NCBI GenBank assembly: GCA_006503475.1
Contig: RSEH01000049.1
Coordinates: 102,938-166,937 of the forward strand
Source: Stentor roeselii
Taxonomy: Eukaryota; Ciliophora; Heterotrichea; Heterotrichida; Stentoridae
Direction of reading: 5' to 3'
DNA length: 64,000 nucleotides
The notes beneath the pieces were generated by a model, which saw only the letters and a list, made by a program, of their open reading frames with translations, had not been told where the DNA came from and searched no databases. Below, in pieces: positions 11,043-21,650 of this stretch; the first letter of the stretch is position 1, and each line of letters begins with the position of its first letter. The position numbers were made by a program, and so were the translations under genes.

Positions 11043-11348
11043 TTATTCCTGCTCTTTTGAACTCTCGATGAAGGACTTAATTCTCTGTAGTAACCCGCTT
11101 TTCATCTCGTCTGTTATGTCGGCCTTCGCACTTTTTCGGATCTCGTCGATTAGGATGTTGTTGCTTATTTCAGAAAGTGACTTTCCTGAGATGAAGTCTT
11201 GACATCTACGACGGATCTTGTCGTGCCAGCCACTTCTTTCGAGTTCTTGACGGAATTCTTCTTTTAAACGCTCTTTTTCACCACTTTCGATTAAACGGCG
11301 GTTTATGTCTTCTTTACGTTGGGCTTCAAGAACTTCTTTGGTCGACAT
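11043..11348 (-). CDS. ENY2: ENY2/Sus1 transcription and mRNA-export factor
   Basis: 101 residues, the usual family length. The pattern RRLIESGEKERLKEEFRQEL, then W at a conserved position, RCQDFI, and a C-terminal LLQRIKSFIESS matches ENY2/Sus1, an all-helical protein. In other eukaryotes it belongs to the SAGA histone-deubiquitinase module (removing ubiquitin from H2B) and to the TREX-2 mRNA-export complex at nuclear pores. It lies 54 bp downstream of the stop of the co-directional gene at 11403-12200. The first Met gives the expected short N-terminal extension. I am confident of the family from the motif order and length. Confidence 0.88.
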   Translation of the reverse strand: MSTKEVLEAQRKEDINRRLIESGEKERLKEEFRQELERSGWHDKIRRRCQDFISGKSLSEISNNILIDEIRKSAKADITDEMKSGLLQRIKSFIESSKEQE

Positions 11349-11402
11349 TTGGATTATTGGTTAATGTAAGAACATGTTGAATAAATATCTAAACTGCCTT
11401 AA

Positions 11403-12200
11403 CTATAAAACTCCTGACTGCATTTCTCTATATTTATAACTCTCAGCATTGTTATTCAAAACCCTGCACTGAGCCAGCTGATTCTTTTCTACCTTATTAC
11501 GATTAGGATCCTTGACAGAAATATCATCCCTAAACCCTTGATTTTCAGCATAAGATATAACAGCTTTCATCTCACCATCTTTCTCTAACCTCTTCTTCTT
11601 CCCGTTGAAGTCACTGCCTCCCTTATCCTGAAATACATTGCTTTTCATATGATCAAAGCTGTTTATCTCTTACTACTTCCCCTTTCTCATAACATTATCA
11701 GGTTCACAAACGTTTCCAACATGTTCAAAAGCAGTTGATTCAAAGTTCTTATCCCTGACTCTAACAGGTGTAACTCTAACAGTTTCCTGCAAAATCGGGT
11801 CCCTTCTTTCAGGTTGACATTCGGCCCTTTTCAAGCTCATAGTCTGTGGTTTTTCAAATAGTTCCTGTTGAATTACTTTACGACAAGGGACGAAATCATT
11901 GGAAGGTTGAGCAAAAATGACTGATTTTTTCGATTGAGCGTAAAATTGACCCATTGCCTTTCCTTTTGATTTTTCTGGACCTGAATGAATCGGAATGATT
12001 TTTAAGTCTTTTTTTGGCTTGGAAGACTCACCTGTTAAGATCGGGTTTCGGTCTTTTGGGTGGTACATGGACCGGGGAGGAGATGATGAGAATTTCGAGT
12101 AGGACTCTTTGAAAAAGTTATCAACTTGAGTCGCTTGCTTTGGAAGGGTCTGGGAAAGAAGCTTTGAAGACTTTTCTCTTGAGGTTAAAGAACCGATCAT
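11403..12200 (-). CDS. Disordered basic protein, two exons with a 15-nt intron
   Basis: Exon 1 is 11674-12200 and exon 2 is 11403-11658 on the minus strand. They are separated by the 15-nt intron GTAAGAGATAAACAG (11659-11673). Without splicing the frame stops at TAG across the junction; with splicing it continues as MRKGKYFDHMKSNVFQ and gives 260 residues. The protein is polar, Lys/Ser/Gln-rich and predicted disordered. A motif R-(N/D)-P-I-L occurs twice (DRNPILTGE and ERRDPILQE), as does KSNVFQDKGG. I do not recognise a family. Short repeated motifs of this type are seen in microtubule-associated proteins, but that is speculative. Confidence 0.75.
11659..11673 (-). other. 15-nt spliceosomal intron
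   Basis: GTAAGAGATAAACAG on the minus strand, with GTA start, AG end and A at position 10. Its removal joins two otherwise interrupted frames in phase. Confidence 0.85.
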
Positions 12201-12975
12201 TATAGGAAAATGGTGATTATTGGAAAATATTGAAAGTTAATTGGTTGGAATTTAGAAGTTTGTGGAATGGAAAAAAGGATTTTTTTATGTGGGTGATAGA
12301 AATATGGGGATTTTTAAGATCTTTGAGGATAGTTTTAATGTTTTTGGATATTGAAGAGTCTTTAAAATTTCAGGGTTTCCATAAGGAATCTAAGAATCAA
12401 ATAATGCTGAAAGTATCAGGATCATGAAAATTTAAGAGAAGCTTGAAAAATTAAAAGTTTTTGTTGTTTATAAAAAATTATCGGAAATCTAGGATTTTCA
12501 GTTGATTAGTATGAGGTATGTCTGGAGAGGTTAAGTGAATTTTCTCTGTGAATGTTGAACATTTTCTGTGAGTTTTTAGAGAAGAATGAAAGAACTGGTA
12601 ATCAATTTAGAAAATTCGATAGAAAAGGCATTTCACTGATTTTAGATAATTGCCGCAGCATTCTAAGACTTTTTTCTCAAGAGTGCTAAATTCGATCATC
12701 TTTATAATTTCATTATTAAACCTCGATACACTCCTGTTATTAGACTAGAAGAATTTTCCAATAAAATATCGATAAACTACATTAAACTTTAAAAATATTT
12801 TTATTTACGCAATAGCTACTTTTCCCTGTTATTTCCTCACTCGCCTTCTGTCACTATCTAACTGAATGATATCTTGTCACAAATAATCAAAACATTAAAA
12901 CTCTCCAAATCATCTAACTTCATTCAAAACGATTAAATCAATATCTTTGAGTCATTCATAAATATAATTCATCTC
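12201..12975. other. Intergenic, no gene seen
   Basis: About 775 bp of AT-rich sequence between divergent genes. Reading frames here are short and of unconvincing composition. The last 200 bp before the gene at 12976 become C/A-rich and G-poor on that gene's coding strand, as in other leaders in this window. Both promoters must lie here. Confidence 0.5.
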
Positions 12976-13473
12976 ATGGACACAATCAAAGAAACATTAT
13001 CAGACAGCTCATCGCCTTCCAACTCTTCCTTAAACGACGCAGAAGACAACTTGCAGTCAATCCAAGAACTAGCTGAACTGCCAGACCTGACCTTAAGCAA
13101 CGATTCTTTCACTCCATCCTTTGAAGATATCTTAAAAATCATCAAAACCTCTGAACTGATCAACCAACAAGTCAAACTTCGCCTTGAAAAACTTATTTCA
13201 AAGTTAAATTTTTCTCATTCTCGCTCACATTCGAGCAGCATTCAACATATTGCCAAGTCTTTGTCACTCTTACCTGATACGACTTCGACTTTAAGGGTTA
13301 ATAAAGACTACTTAAGACAGATCAATGAACAGAAAGAACTACTTTTGCAACTTTTTGAACAGGTTGAAGTTTTGAGTAAGGAAATTGAACTGGATCAAGG
13401 AATTTGTTTGAGTGAATCGTGTTTGATTGAAATTTCTAATGATCGGGCACCTTGTTGTTGTGTTGTTGTTTAG
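12976..13473 (+). CDS. Small acidic helical protein with C-terminal CaaX box (CVVV)
   Basis: 165 residues. The N-terminal half is Ser/Asp/Glu-rich and the remainder helical (residues about 60-85 and 105-145, coiled-coil-like). The protein ends CCCVVV, so the last four residues CVVV form a CaaX prenylation box with extra Cys residues for palmitoylation, implying membrane anchoring. I do not recognise a family. Codons at the 5' end are C/A-ending and at the 3' end G/T-ending, as in other real genes of this window, which supports it being coding. The ATG is the first in the frame. Confidence 0.65.
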   Translation: MDTIKETLSDSSSPSNSSLNDAEDNLQSIQELAELPDLTLSNDSFTPSFEDILKIIKTSELINQQVKLRLEKLISKLNFSHSRSHSSSIQHIAKSLSLLPDTTSTLRVNKDYLRQINEQKELLLQLFEQVEVLSKEIELDQGICLSESCLIEISNDRAPCCCVVV

Positions 13474-14807
13474 TGAAATAGGTTAATTTGAATAAATTTT
13501 TGTTTAGTAGATAATTTTTCAGTTTGGAGAGGATTTAGCTGGTTTTAGAGATTTTGGATAATGGTCGAAGTACCGATTACATGCGGGTTAGATTTTTTTT
13601 AGTTTTTTTTTAGAAAGATGTGGATTAGGTGATATGAGAAAATTATATTCAGATCTATAGATTATTATTCAAAAGTTTAGAAAAATTGAAGATGAAAAAT
13701 TATCTTTATAAAAATAGTAGAAATCTTAAGTAGAAATTATTAAGAATGAAACTTATTTTCTACTAATAATTCTTATCATATATCACTTAGAATTAAATGG
13801 ATTTTTTTTTCGAATAAATAGTAGATGTTATTTTAATTATTAGAACTTTTTAATTTTGGTAGATTGTGAAGGCTGCGAGATTATTAGTAAATACCTAACT
13901 TTAACTTAAAAACCATCATAAAAGTTTATCTATGTAAATTTCAATATAAATTTCGATTATTTTATTCCTTTTAGCAATAATTTTAGTCTACTTATTTAAA
14001 ATATTTAAATAATCTATATTAACAAACCACATTAATATCACTGCTCACTACTTAATTATTTAAATCACTCCTTACTACTTCATAATTGAACTAATTATCC
14101 AATCTAATTTAAATCAAATTTCACTTTTTCATTAATATATAAAAAAATGCTTAAAAACTACTTTTCTATTACTAAATCATTTTAATAATCTAAGAATTAT
14201 CAAAAAATTTCTTGATGCTCTTCTTAATATATTGTTATCAAGTTCGTGTTGCTATCTTAATAATCTATTTGCTCATTAAAATTTACTTAAGGATTCTGAT
14301 ATCTTATTTAATAGAGTTTGCAACTATAATTACTTTCTGAAAAACCCTTCCAAACAATAATATCCTTCTCAATACTTTTGATATTCAGTTTCTGCAAGTA
14401 GAAATCTGAGATTTTTCTCTTTTTCGGTATATCAGAGAGTCTATTTCTTGAAACATTTTAATCAGTAACGCTTATTCATTGTTCGACTCTGCCAGGATGT
14501 CTGCAATTATGTAATAAATCTTCATGAAAATTTTTTTATTATCTATTTTAAAGTGATTATTATACTGATAATTAAGGAAACTTTCGAATGTCTTTGCAGG
14601 TATTTCACAAAGTGTACTTTCAAGTAGTCGAATACTCTAACCTGGCAATAAAAGTGCATTTTGCACATAACTTCAAATTTCAAGGCAAGAAAACGACTTT
14701 AATGACTTAGACATCTTTGAGTAGGGCTTAACAAGTCACTTATCAGTTACCAGAACTTCTACCATGAACTTAGGTTTTAACGCAGGTGATAACGAATTTT
14801 CCTGAAA
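13474..14807. other. Gene-free AT-rich stretch
   Basis: About 1.3 kb with stops in all frames and no credible coding segment. Composition is strongly AT. It marks the start of an 8-kb zone (to 21650) containing mostly decayed genes. Confidence 0.5.
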
Positions 14808-14890
14808 TAATCCCAAAATAATTCAAATGCTAAACATTAATCAATGAAAAAAAATGAAACAACTTTACTCCAAAACTGTAATCTAAAGAT
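14808..14890 (+). pseudogene. Relic of an NDR-kinase 5' end (second copy)
   Basis: Bases 14808-14829 are identical over 22 nt to 18070-18091. The following 50 nt remain alignable with the start of the NDR-kinase pseudogene at 18120 (both have an AAAATG-type start followed by AACTTT-ACTCC). The similarity fades by about 14890. It looks like the promoter and first codons of a duplicated, now unrecognisable, kinase copy. Alignment was by eye. Confidence 0.45.
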
Positions 14891-14937
14891 ATTAAATTTA
14901 TAAATTGAATGAACTTACTTTAATTATAACTAAAGAA

Positions 14938-17103
14938 TTAATTAAAACCTTTGAAAACAATTCTGTAGTTGCCTAGATATCCAGGACATTTTCCCAGATG
15001 ATAATAATTGCCACCTTTAACAGGATAACCAAACTCATCTGAATTTAAGGCAGCATTCTTTTGGCTGAATTGTTTTCTGAACTGAGGAAGACTCAAATGT
15101 TTTAGGTCTGATAATAAAAACTGAGCACCTCTTAAGTACAGTATCTCGTATTGTTTTCCGAATAGGGCAATTTCTAGAAATTTCCCACCTTCGATGCCAG
15201 GTTTATTTTTTGATATGATTTCAATTTGAGTTTTTTCTTGTTTCATGTTGTTTTTTTCTTCTCTGGGTAGTTCATCTGTTTGCTTTTCTTCACCTTCTTT
15301 ATTTTCTGATTCTTCAACACTTTTTCTCTCTTCATCTCTTAATATTTCATCAAGCATTTCTTTTTGAAAATCATCTGATTGTTTCTCGCTTTCGACATTT
15401 GAACTTAAATTTGCATAAAATTTAAAATAATTGATTTTTTTTAGTGCTTCCTTATTACTCCATTCCTCAAAGTTTTCAGGTAAATCTTTACCTAAATTTA
15501 ACCTTATATTACAATCAGCACTAAAAGGTCTATCAGCCTCACCTAAATTTTTCAGTTGAACTCTTTGTAAGTACTGAGCAGCTTCATGAAGAAAAATATA
15601 AAAGGTAGCTGCATTTTCAAACTCTGAATTTGTGCATTGTCGAAGCACAACAGCTCTTGAATAAAGAGTTATGCCTAGAATATTGTGTGGAAACGTCATT
15701 GTAAATGTTTTCGATAAAATCTCTTCAATACAGTCTTCAAAGATTAAATTTTCATCAGGCAAGAACTCAATTAATACAGTTCTAAAAGGGTGACACATAA
15801 GCCTTCTTCTGAATTCTTCTTTAATATCTTGTCTAAGTTCGCGTAAATCTGGCTCTTGATTGATAAATTTTTTTAAAACTACAGCATAAGTTTCTTCAAT
15901 ATTTGATACTATTTGCCGATTTATCGCATCAAGTGCAATTCTTTGTTGAGTTTTCGATAGTTTTAATAGACTTATTAAAAAACTTTTGATATTAAAAACA
16001 TTTTTAAATTCAACTTTTTCATTAAATTCTTCACATAATTTTCGGTAAATTTTATAAAAAAAAACATAAAATTCAAGATAAATCTGATTAATATAATGTC
16101 TAGGGTAACTTCTTCTGTACTTTTGGTTTCTAAGTAGATTTTATATAACTGATCAATTATTGTTTGATTTTTATTGAAAAATTCTGTTATTAAATGTGTA
16201 ATTTTTGATAAATCCATTAGTTTTAGGCTAAAAAAGTTAGGCATTAAGTTGTCAATATGTTCAATCATAGGATATGATAAAGGAAATAGGAATTCAAATG
16301 AATAATCTTTTAAAATATTCGTTAATATAACTTTTTTAGTTATTTCGAGTGGTGATTCATCAATTAAAGTTTTTAAAACTTGGTAGCCTCGCTTTGGATC
16401 AATTAAATTATTTAGCATTATATTATGAATATTTTTTTTTATTGAATCGGATAATTGGTAAATATTTAAGTGTACTTGTTCAAAAATTAAATTTTTATAT
16501 TTATCAAAAGAACCCAAAATAGATTTGAGAGTCTGTAAAACAGTGTCAACTAACATTCCATTAACATTTCCTATAAATTTAATATTTAATTCTAGTCAAT
16601 TTTCAAAAATCTTTATAATATTTTTCTTTTCTTTTGAAACAACTTCAGGACAAAGCAGTACTTTTTCTTTAAGGATATTCAAAATTTTTCTTGACTCATA
16701 AAAGAAATAGCTCTCTAAAAATGACTGTATTTGAGTTAAATCTTCATAGTAGTTTCCAATAAAGTATTCACTAAGAATCATGATGGAGTATAGGTAATAT
16801 TTAAAACTGATGAGATTTTGCAGTTTAGCATCAAAGATAATGTATAGTAATCGCATGACGAATAATTATGCTTTCATCACCAGAACGTTGAATATTTAGT
16901 TTCGAATCCCTGCAAATTAAATTACGTATTCTACTAGAATTAAATATTTCCATATCAACATTAATAGTACGAATTTCTGGAAGATTATAGATATTTTCAT
17001 AATGTAATAAACTTTCAGCACGCTCTAAATACTTAAATGTATTCTTGTTTGCGTATATTGCATCTTCGAGTTTATCTATCATTTTATAATAAAATATGAC
17101 CAT
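14938..17103 (-). pseudogene. Large decayed gene with stop and frameshifts (unknown family)
   Basis: On the minus strand four open segments follow each other: 17103-16831, then another frame from about 16860, interrupted by an in-frame TGA at 16596-16598, continuing to 15975, then a different frame open from 16140 to the stop at 14938. No 15-nt GT-A10-AG intron explains any break. The third break overlaps a run of nine A (near 16060), so a homopolymer indel is possible there, but the TGA and the first frameshift would remain. The N-terminal part is helical and Ile/Leu/Asn-rich. The C-terminal 400 codons contain FYIFLHEAAQYLQR (HExxH-like with Gln for the second His), an acidic Lys/Glu linker and a globular end with LRGAQFLLSDL and GGNYYHLGKCPGYLGNYRI. 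I do not recognise the family. Confidence 0.55.
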
Positions 17104-18119
17104 TTATTAAAGATGGAAAATAAGTAGACACCAAAAAGTAGACATTTGAAATTGAAAAAAATTGTTTTTTTATTTGATCATAAATACTAATTTTAATCTA
17201 TTTGCATAAAATATACAAACTAATCACATAATTACTTCTTAATACATATTTCATGCTTATTTTTTTAACTTTTTATCCAAAAATATAAAGGAAAAGTACT
17301 GATCTAGCGTTTTCTTTGCTTCTGATTGACTTCTTTGTCTTCATTAAGTAAAATTTTTAAAAGTTTTTCATTTTTAGTATTTAAAATTCACTTCAAGCAT
17401 GAATGATGACAATTTTTCCGCTCGATACTGATAAGCTTCGTTGTATATGATGAACTAAAGAGTTTTTCTTTGAGATGACTGATGAAGTCGTTTTATAGAC
17501 ATTTTTATTTTGTTGGATAGAGAAATGAATGGATTTTTAGCTTCGGGGTCATCTTTGGTTTTGCATTTGATGTTTTGGTATTGCAATGATTAGGTGCTTT
17601 ACTTAATTGTTTAGGACTTTTGATAACTTCTTTCGAGAATGTCTTGTACTTGGTGCCACTGAGTCTTATGCAGGCTTTTTGAGTGAAATCAGCTTTTGTT
17701 CTAGTTTCTTTTCCTTTTTTAAATTTAAAAAATAAAAATTTGATATTCAAGATGAATAATGGGAGAGTTTAGGTGTATTTAAAATGAAGAAATTACCAAA
17801 ATATTTAAAGGATGATTAAATAAGTAGAAATTGCTAAAGTAGTGAGTCTCTTGTTTATCTTATTTTAGTCATTTTTCAAGTTTTAAGGAATTCCATCTTC
17901 CTTAAGCTCTAATAAATCCTTTTTAAAATTTCAATGCATCATAGATCGAAACCAGCATATTTCTAAATCCCAATTTAAACTTTTCTCTTAGCCAGTCCTT
18001 ATTTTAAATTTTTCATGCAAAAATTACTCAAAAAAAGCCAAATTCATGAAAGACACCAACTATTCCTTATAATCCCAAAATAATTCAAATGGAAAAACGT
18101 GCAAATGAATGATAATAAA
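17104..18119. other. Gene-free stretch with possible minus-strand coding debris
   Basis: About 1 kb. On the minus strand 17300-17750 gives protein-like but broken segments (for example KACIRLSGTKYKTFSKEV and EAYQYRAEKLSSFMLEV in different frames). They may be debris of another gene. The last 50 bases repeat the sequence at 14808, which is the leader of the kinase pseudogene that follows. Confidence 0.35.
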
Positions 18120-18466
18120 ATGGAAAAACTTTCACTCCGAAAGGATCATCTGACCAGCTTCACATCTCGACAGTGTCTCAATAACAAGCCCATTACTCTA
18201 AATAATCATCGAGATGAAATACTCTAAAAAGAAAAAAGAGAAAAACGCGAAGACTGGGATTAGATCAACAAAAGGATGGCGGAGCTGGGGCTGAGTGAAA
18301 ACGAATTGAAGATGATTAAAGATGACATCATTCATCAGGAATCGGCTCGCTTGTGTGAACAACGCAAGCAAATCTCAGTTATGGACTTTGAGTCATTGAC
18401 AATATCGGACGCGGAGATTTTGGTGAGGTCTGACTGGTTGATGAAGATATTACAGGCTTTATTTAT
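18120..18466 (+). pseudogene. Decayed NDR/LATS-type AGC kinase (N-terminal part)
   Basis: From the ATG at 18120 the frame gives an NDR-type N-terminus with stops TAA at 18225-18227 and TAG at 18261-18263. It then reads AELGLSENELKMIKDD and RKQISVMDFESLT. At 18402-18403 one base is missing. In the shifted frame the kinase glycine loop IGRGDFGEV follows, then a TGA (18431-18433) exactly where NDR kinases have Arg (CGA to TGA would do it), and then LVDEDITGFIY, matching the ATP-loop strand. After that homology is lost. These are at least four lesions in one kinase gene. The alignment with NDR (linker, DFESL, IGRGxFGEV) is clear. The catalytic core is gone. Confidence 0.82.
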
Positions 18467-18519
18467 AGATATATCAAATTGTAGGAGTTTATTATTAATA
18501 ATTAATAGAATCATTTAAG

Positions 18520-20340
18520 ATGAATTTAAACTTTTCTCCTTATCAAAATATCTCAAGGCACTGTGTGTTTCACTCCCTGTTGTCGAGAATAACTTTAAAC
18601 AGAAAAAGTGAAAAAGTAGAAAACAAGTACAAAGAGTCTCAAGGATTCGCGAAAAATTACCTAATAAAAAATAGTGAATCAATCAATTCCCATAGTAAAG
18701 ACTTCGAACTAAGTCAAAGTGAGAGAAAAGAATTCCCAATCCATGCGAAGTGCATTTCAAAACCATTCAAAAAATCTTAAACCCTTAAAAAAAGACAACA
18801 TTTTATTAAAAAAAAGTCAAAATAGAGAAACCTCTCAGAATCTTCAGAGCGATCAAAGCCTGAAGGCGACTACAAAGACCATCTGCAAGAAGAATACCAA
18901 AACATCTTCAAATCAAAAAGAAAATCGAAGAAAAAAAAAACTATTCAGAAAGCTTCCAAAAAGACCACCCTCCATCAGTTCTTCCTCAAAACTCTCTTAA
19001 CAGTCACTTCCATTCGAAAAGTCTTCACTTGACGAAGAGCTTTACACGTTTCCCAAGAAATTTTAAAATCTGGGGCTTACTCCAAGATCAAAGATCAGCT
19101 TATTTATGTTCCAACTTCTTGGAATGGATGAAAGTCAAGTACGCCATTCAAAGTTCCTCGAAAAGCAAATCTGAAGGAAGTCAAAAAAGACCTTTAAAAA
19201 AAAATTTCTAATTTTTTCAAATAAAAAATTTAATCTCATCAAAAAAATCGAGGAAAATACTAACTTGATAAGTGCAAAGTCAGTGATTACTATGAAGAAG
19301 AACTCTGATACACCCTTCGTAAAAGCTCTGGAAAGCCAAAGTCTCTTAAGTTTAACAGAAAACCTACTAGTTTAGAACCTTCTGAGGAGCTGCAGTCGGA
19401 AAATTCTAGCGAAAATAGTTCGAATTTGAGAAAATCAAGAAAAAATACTTCAGCGAAAAAGCCCTTGACAGTCATTTTATTTAAAATCCTAAGATTTTCA
19501 GGAGTACAAATGTAAAGACCTTCAGCCCAGATATGCAAATCCAGTCAATCAAGCCACGACTTATAAGACAACGGAAAATTTCCATTCAACAAAAAATTCT
19601 TCTCAAAGCTAAATACGGCATCGGGTCGAAAGAAGAGAAATTTCAGAAGAAAGTCGCCTGCCTCCAAAACTATCCAAAAAAGAGGACTTCTGATAGAGGA
19701 CCAAGAAGTCAGAGGTAAGTCCTTAGCGGAAATTTTTTAAGGAAGAAACCAGAAAGACGTGAGTAAAATCAATGACCAGAGTCAAGTTTGTCAAAGCTTC
19801 TTACAAGGAAAAGTCGAAAGAGAACTCACTGAAATCAGAAAGGACCTGATGAAGAATAAAAATGATAAAAAACCTGAACCTGAAGAAATCAAGACGAACT
19901 CTGTCCTGAAAAGCCTGAGTAATGGAAAAAGCCGAAGATTTCTAAGAAGGAAATGAAAAGTATTATTAAAAGAACTATGAATTGATCCCTGAAGCCAAGA
20001 AAAAAGTGAAGAGGAAAGAAGAAGCAGGAACTAGGAGAAAGGATCCAGAAAAGAAAGGAATTGAAAGGTAAGAAATATGCAGAATATTCAGGAAAAACGA
20101 GAATTAAATAAGTTATTGAAATATAAATTGTGATTAAATCTAGAAATCTCATCCAGGTCTTCAAAAGAAAAAATTCTAATCAGGCAAGTCGAGTCTTCTT
20201 ACGTAAAAAGTCGTCAAGCATCGGAAATCTCGGCATTAATCTCAAGGTCTTTCCAAAAATAATATCTCTCTCTTTACATATAAGTCTTTTTTTAGCTTCA
20301 CTAAAATTGAAAGAGTCCATAAAGTAAACATCGTTCTTTA
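18520..20340 (+). pseudogene. Lysine/serine-rich decayed coding stretch
   Basis: The + strand has protein-like Lys/Ser/Glu/Gln-rich segments in alternating frames (for example around 18600-18780, 18790-19000, 19320-19520 and 19990-20090) with stops and frameshifts between them. At 20070-20084 a perfect 15-nt intron-like element GTAAGAAATATGCAG (A at position 10) lies inside one segment. The whole reads as a former low-complexity coding region that has lost its frame. No domain is recognised, and it may or may not belong to the kinase pseudogene just upstream. Confidence 0.4.
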
Positions 20341-21650
20341 AAAATCATTATTAAAACATTCCAGAAATTAAATAAATTGGAGTCTTGGTTTAAAAAAAGA
20401 ATAAAAGAATCAACTTTTGATCAGATTCATGTGATCAAAACAACTTCAAAAAAAATTCTCATTCTTCAAAGGTCAAAGACCTGGTAAAGACTTTTAAGGA
20501 AAGTGCAAATCTTTCAAACAAACGTGAAATAAATGATAAGATTTTTTCTGAAGTAGAAATGTAATCGTTGGCCATCTTTGAAGTGATGATGAATTTCGCC
20601 TTACTGGAATTATGTGTCGGCTCTATTGAATCAAATTTTTTAGATTTTTTAAGATTTTCTTGAAAAATAAACATCAAGGAAATTGAATGGTCACGTCCTA
20701 TTTTTTTGAAATGTTTTGGTTTTCATTATTTTAATTTTACCTACTTTGGAGTGTCAGGGGCTTTGAAAAAGTTTATCAAGCCTAATATCGGCTTATCAAT
20801 AAATTATTAGGTCTTATTTCTCTAGCAACTATTAATAAAACTGTTGAGTGATGATGATACAGGTTGTTAACTGGGTAAATAAATTCACTTATGGGCTTTC
20901 TGTGGAAATGAACTTTAAGGATTTTTTTTTAATTAAAAAAACGGATTTTTTCTTATTATTGACATTGAAATTCTTTTCAATTTAAAACTAAAGCTAATAC
21001 TTTATTAAGTTATCACAATTGTAAGATATATCGGACTGCTTCAATATCAATAAATATTTTTTATATAATGAAAACATAATAAATTAATTAGAAACAATAT
21101 AAGTAAATATCCAAAAATATCATGGTAAATTAAGAATATATAAAATATTGAGAATAATTAACCATGACCCATAGTTGACTCTAATAATTCGCTAATATAT
21201 TCAATTAACTTATATAATTAAACACGAAATACTATTTTAAATAATCATGTGATTTATGTGAAAATATCAGCAAATACATTTATTTCATCAGCTAACCTTT
21301 AATTCGATATTTTCATCATATGAGACACTTACCATTTTTAACTTTCTTATCTTCACAGATAAGAGTTGCAAAAGTACTTGCTTAAATATATATTCTTAAC
21401 ACGAAGTTTTGATCTAGAGCGGAAAAATGACTATTAACTTTCTGGTGATTTCTGGAGGGTTAGAGTAGTCTTGATGAAAGTTTTATCTACTTCTTAATAC
21501 TTTCCACCGTGCTTTATTGATCAATTTTATAATATTTCCTTAACAATCACATAATAAACCCTTTAAATCATCATCCTTAAACATATAAAATCCTAAATTC
21601 CAAATCCATTTCTTCATCCTTCATCATCCCTGAAATCAAAAATAATCAAA
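20341..21650. other. Intergenic, AT-rich, promoter side of the coiled-coil gene
   Basis: About 1.3 kb without credible genes. The last 130 bases before 21651 are C/A-rich and nearly G-free on the coding strand, a leader type repeated before other genes. Confidence 0.45.

Noticed and set aside
12230-12427. 65-codon + strand frame
   Set aside because: Trp/Leu/Phe-rich composition from G/T-rich DNA, no family signal, and it overlaps the promoter side of a real gene.
16075-16140. A 26-nt intron to repair the third break of the large pseudogene
   Set aside because: All clear introns here are 15 nt with A at position 10. A 26-nt one would be an exception, and the TGA and other frameshift would remain.
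16596-16598. TGA read as an amino acid (alternative genetic code)
   Set aside because: All long genes lack internal TGA, use TGG for Trp, and some end in TGA, so recoding is not supported.
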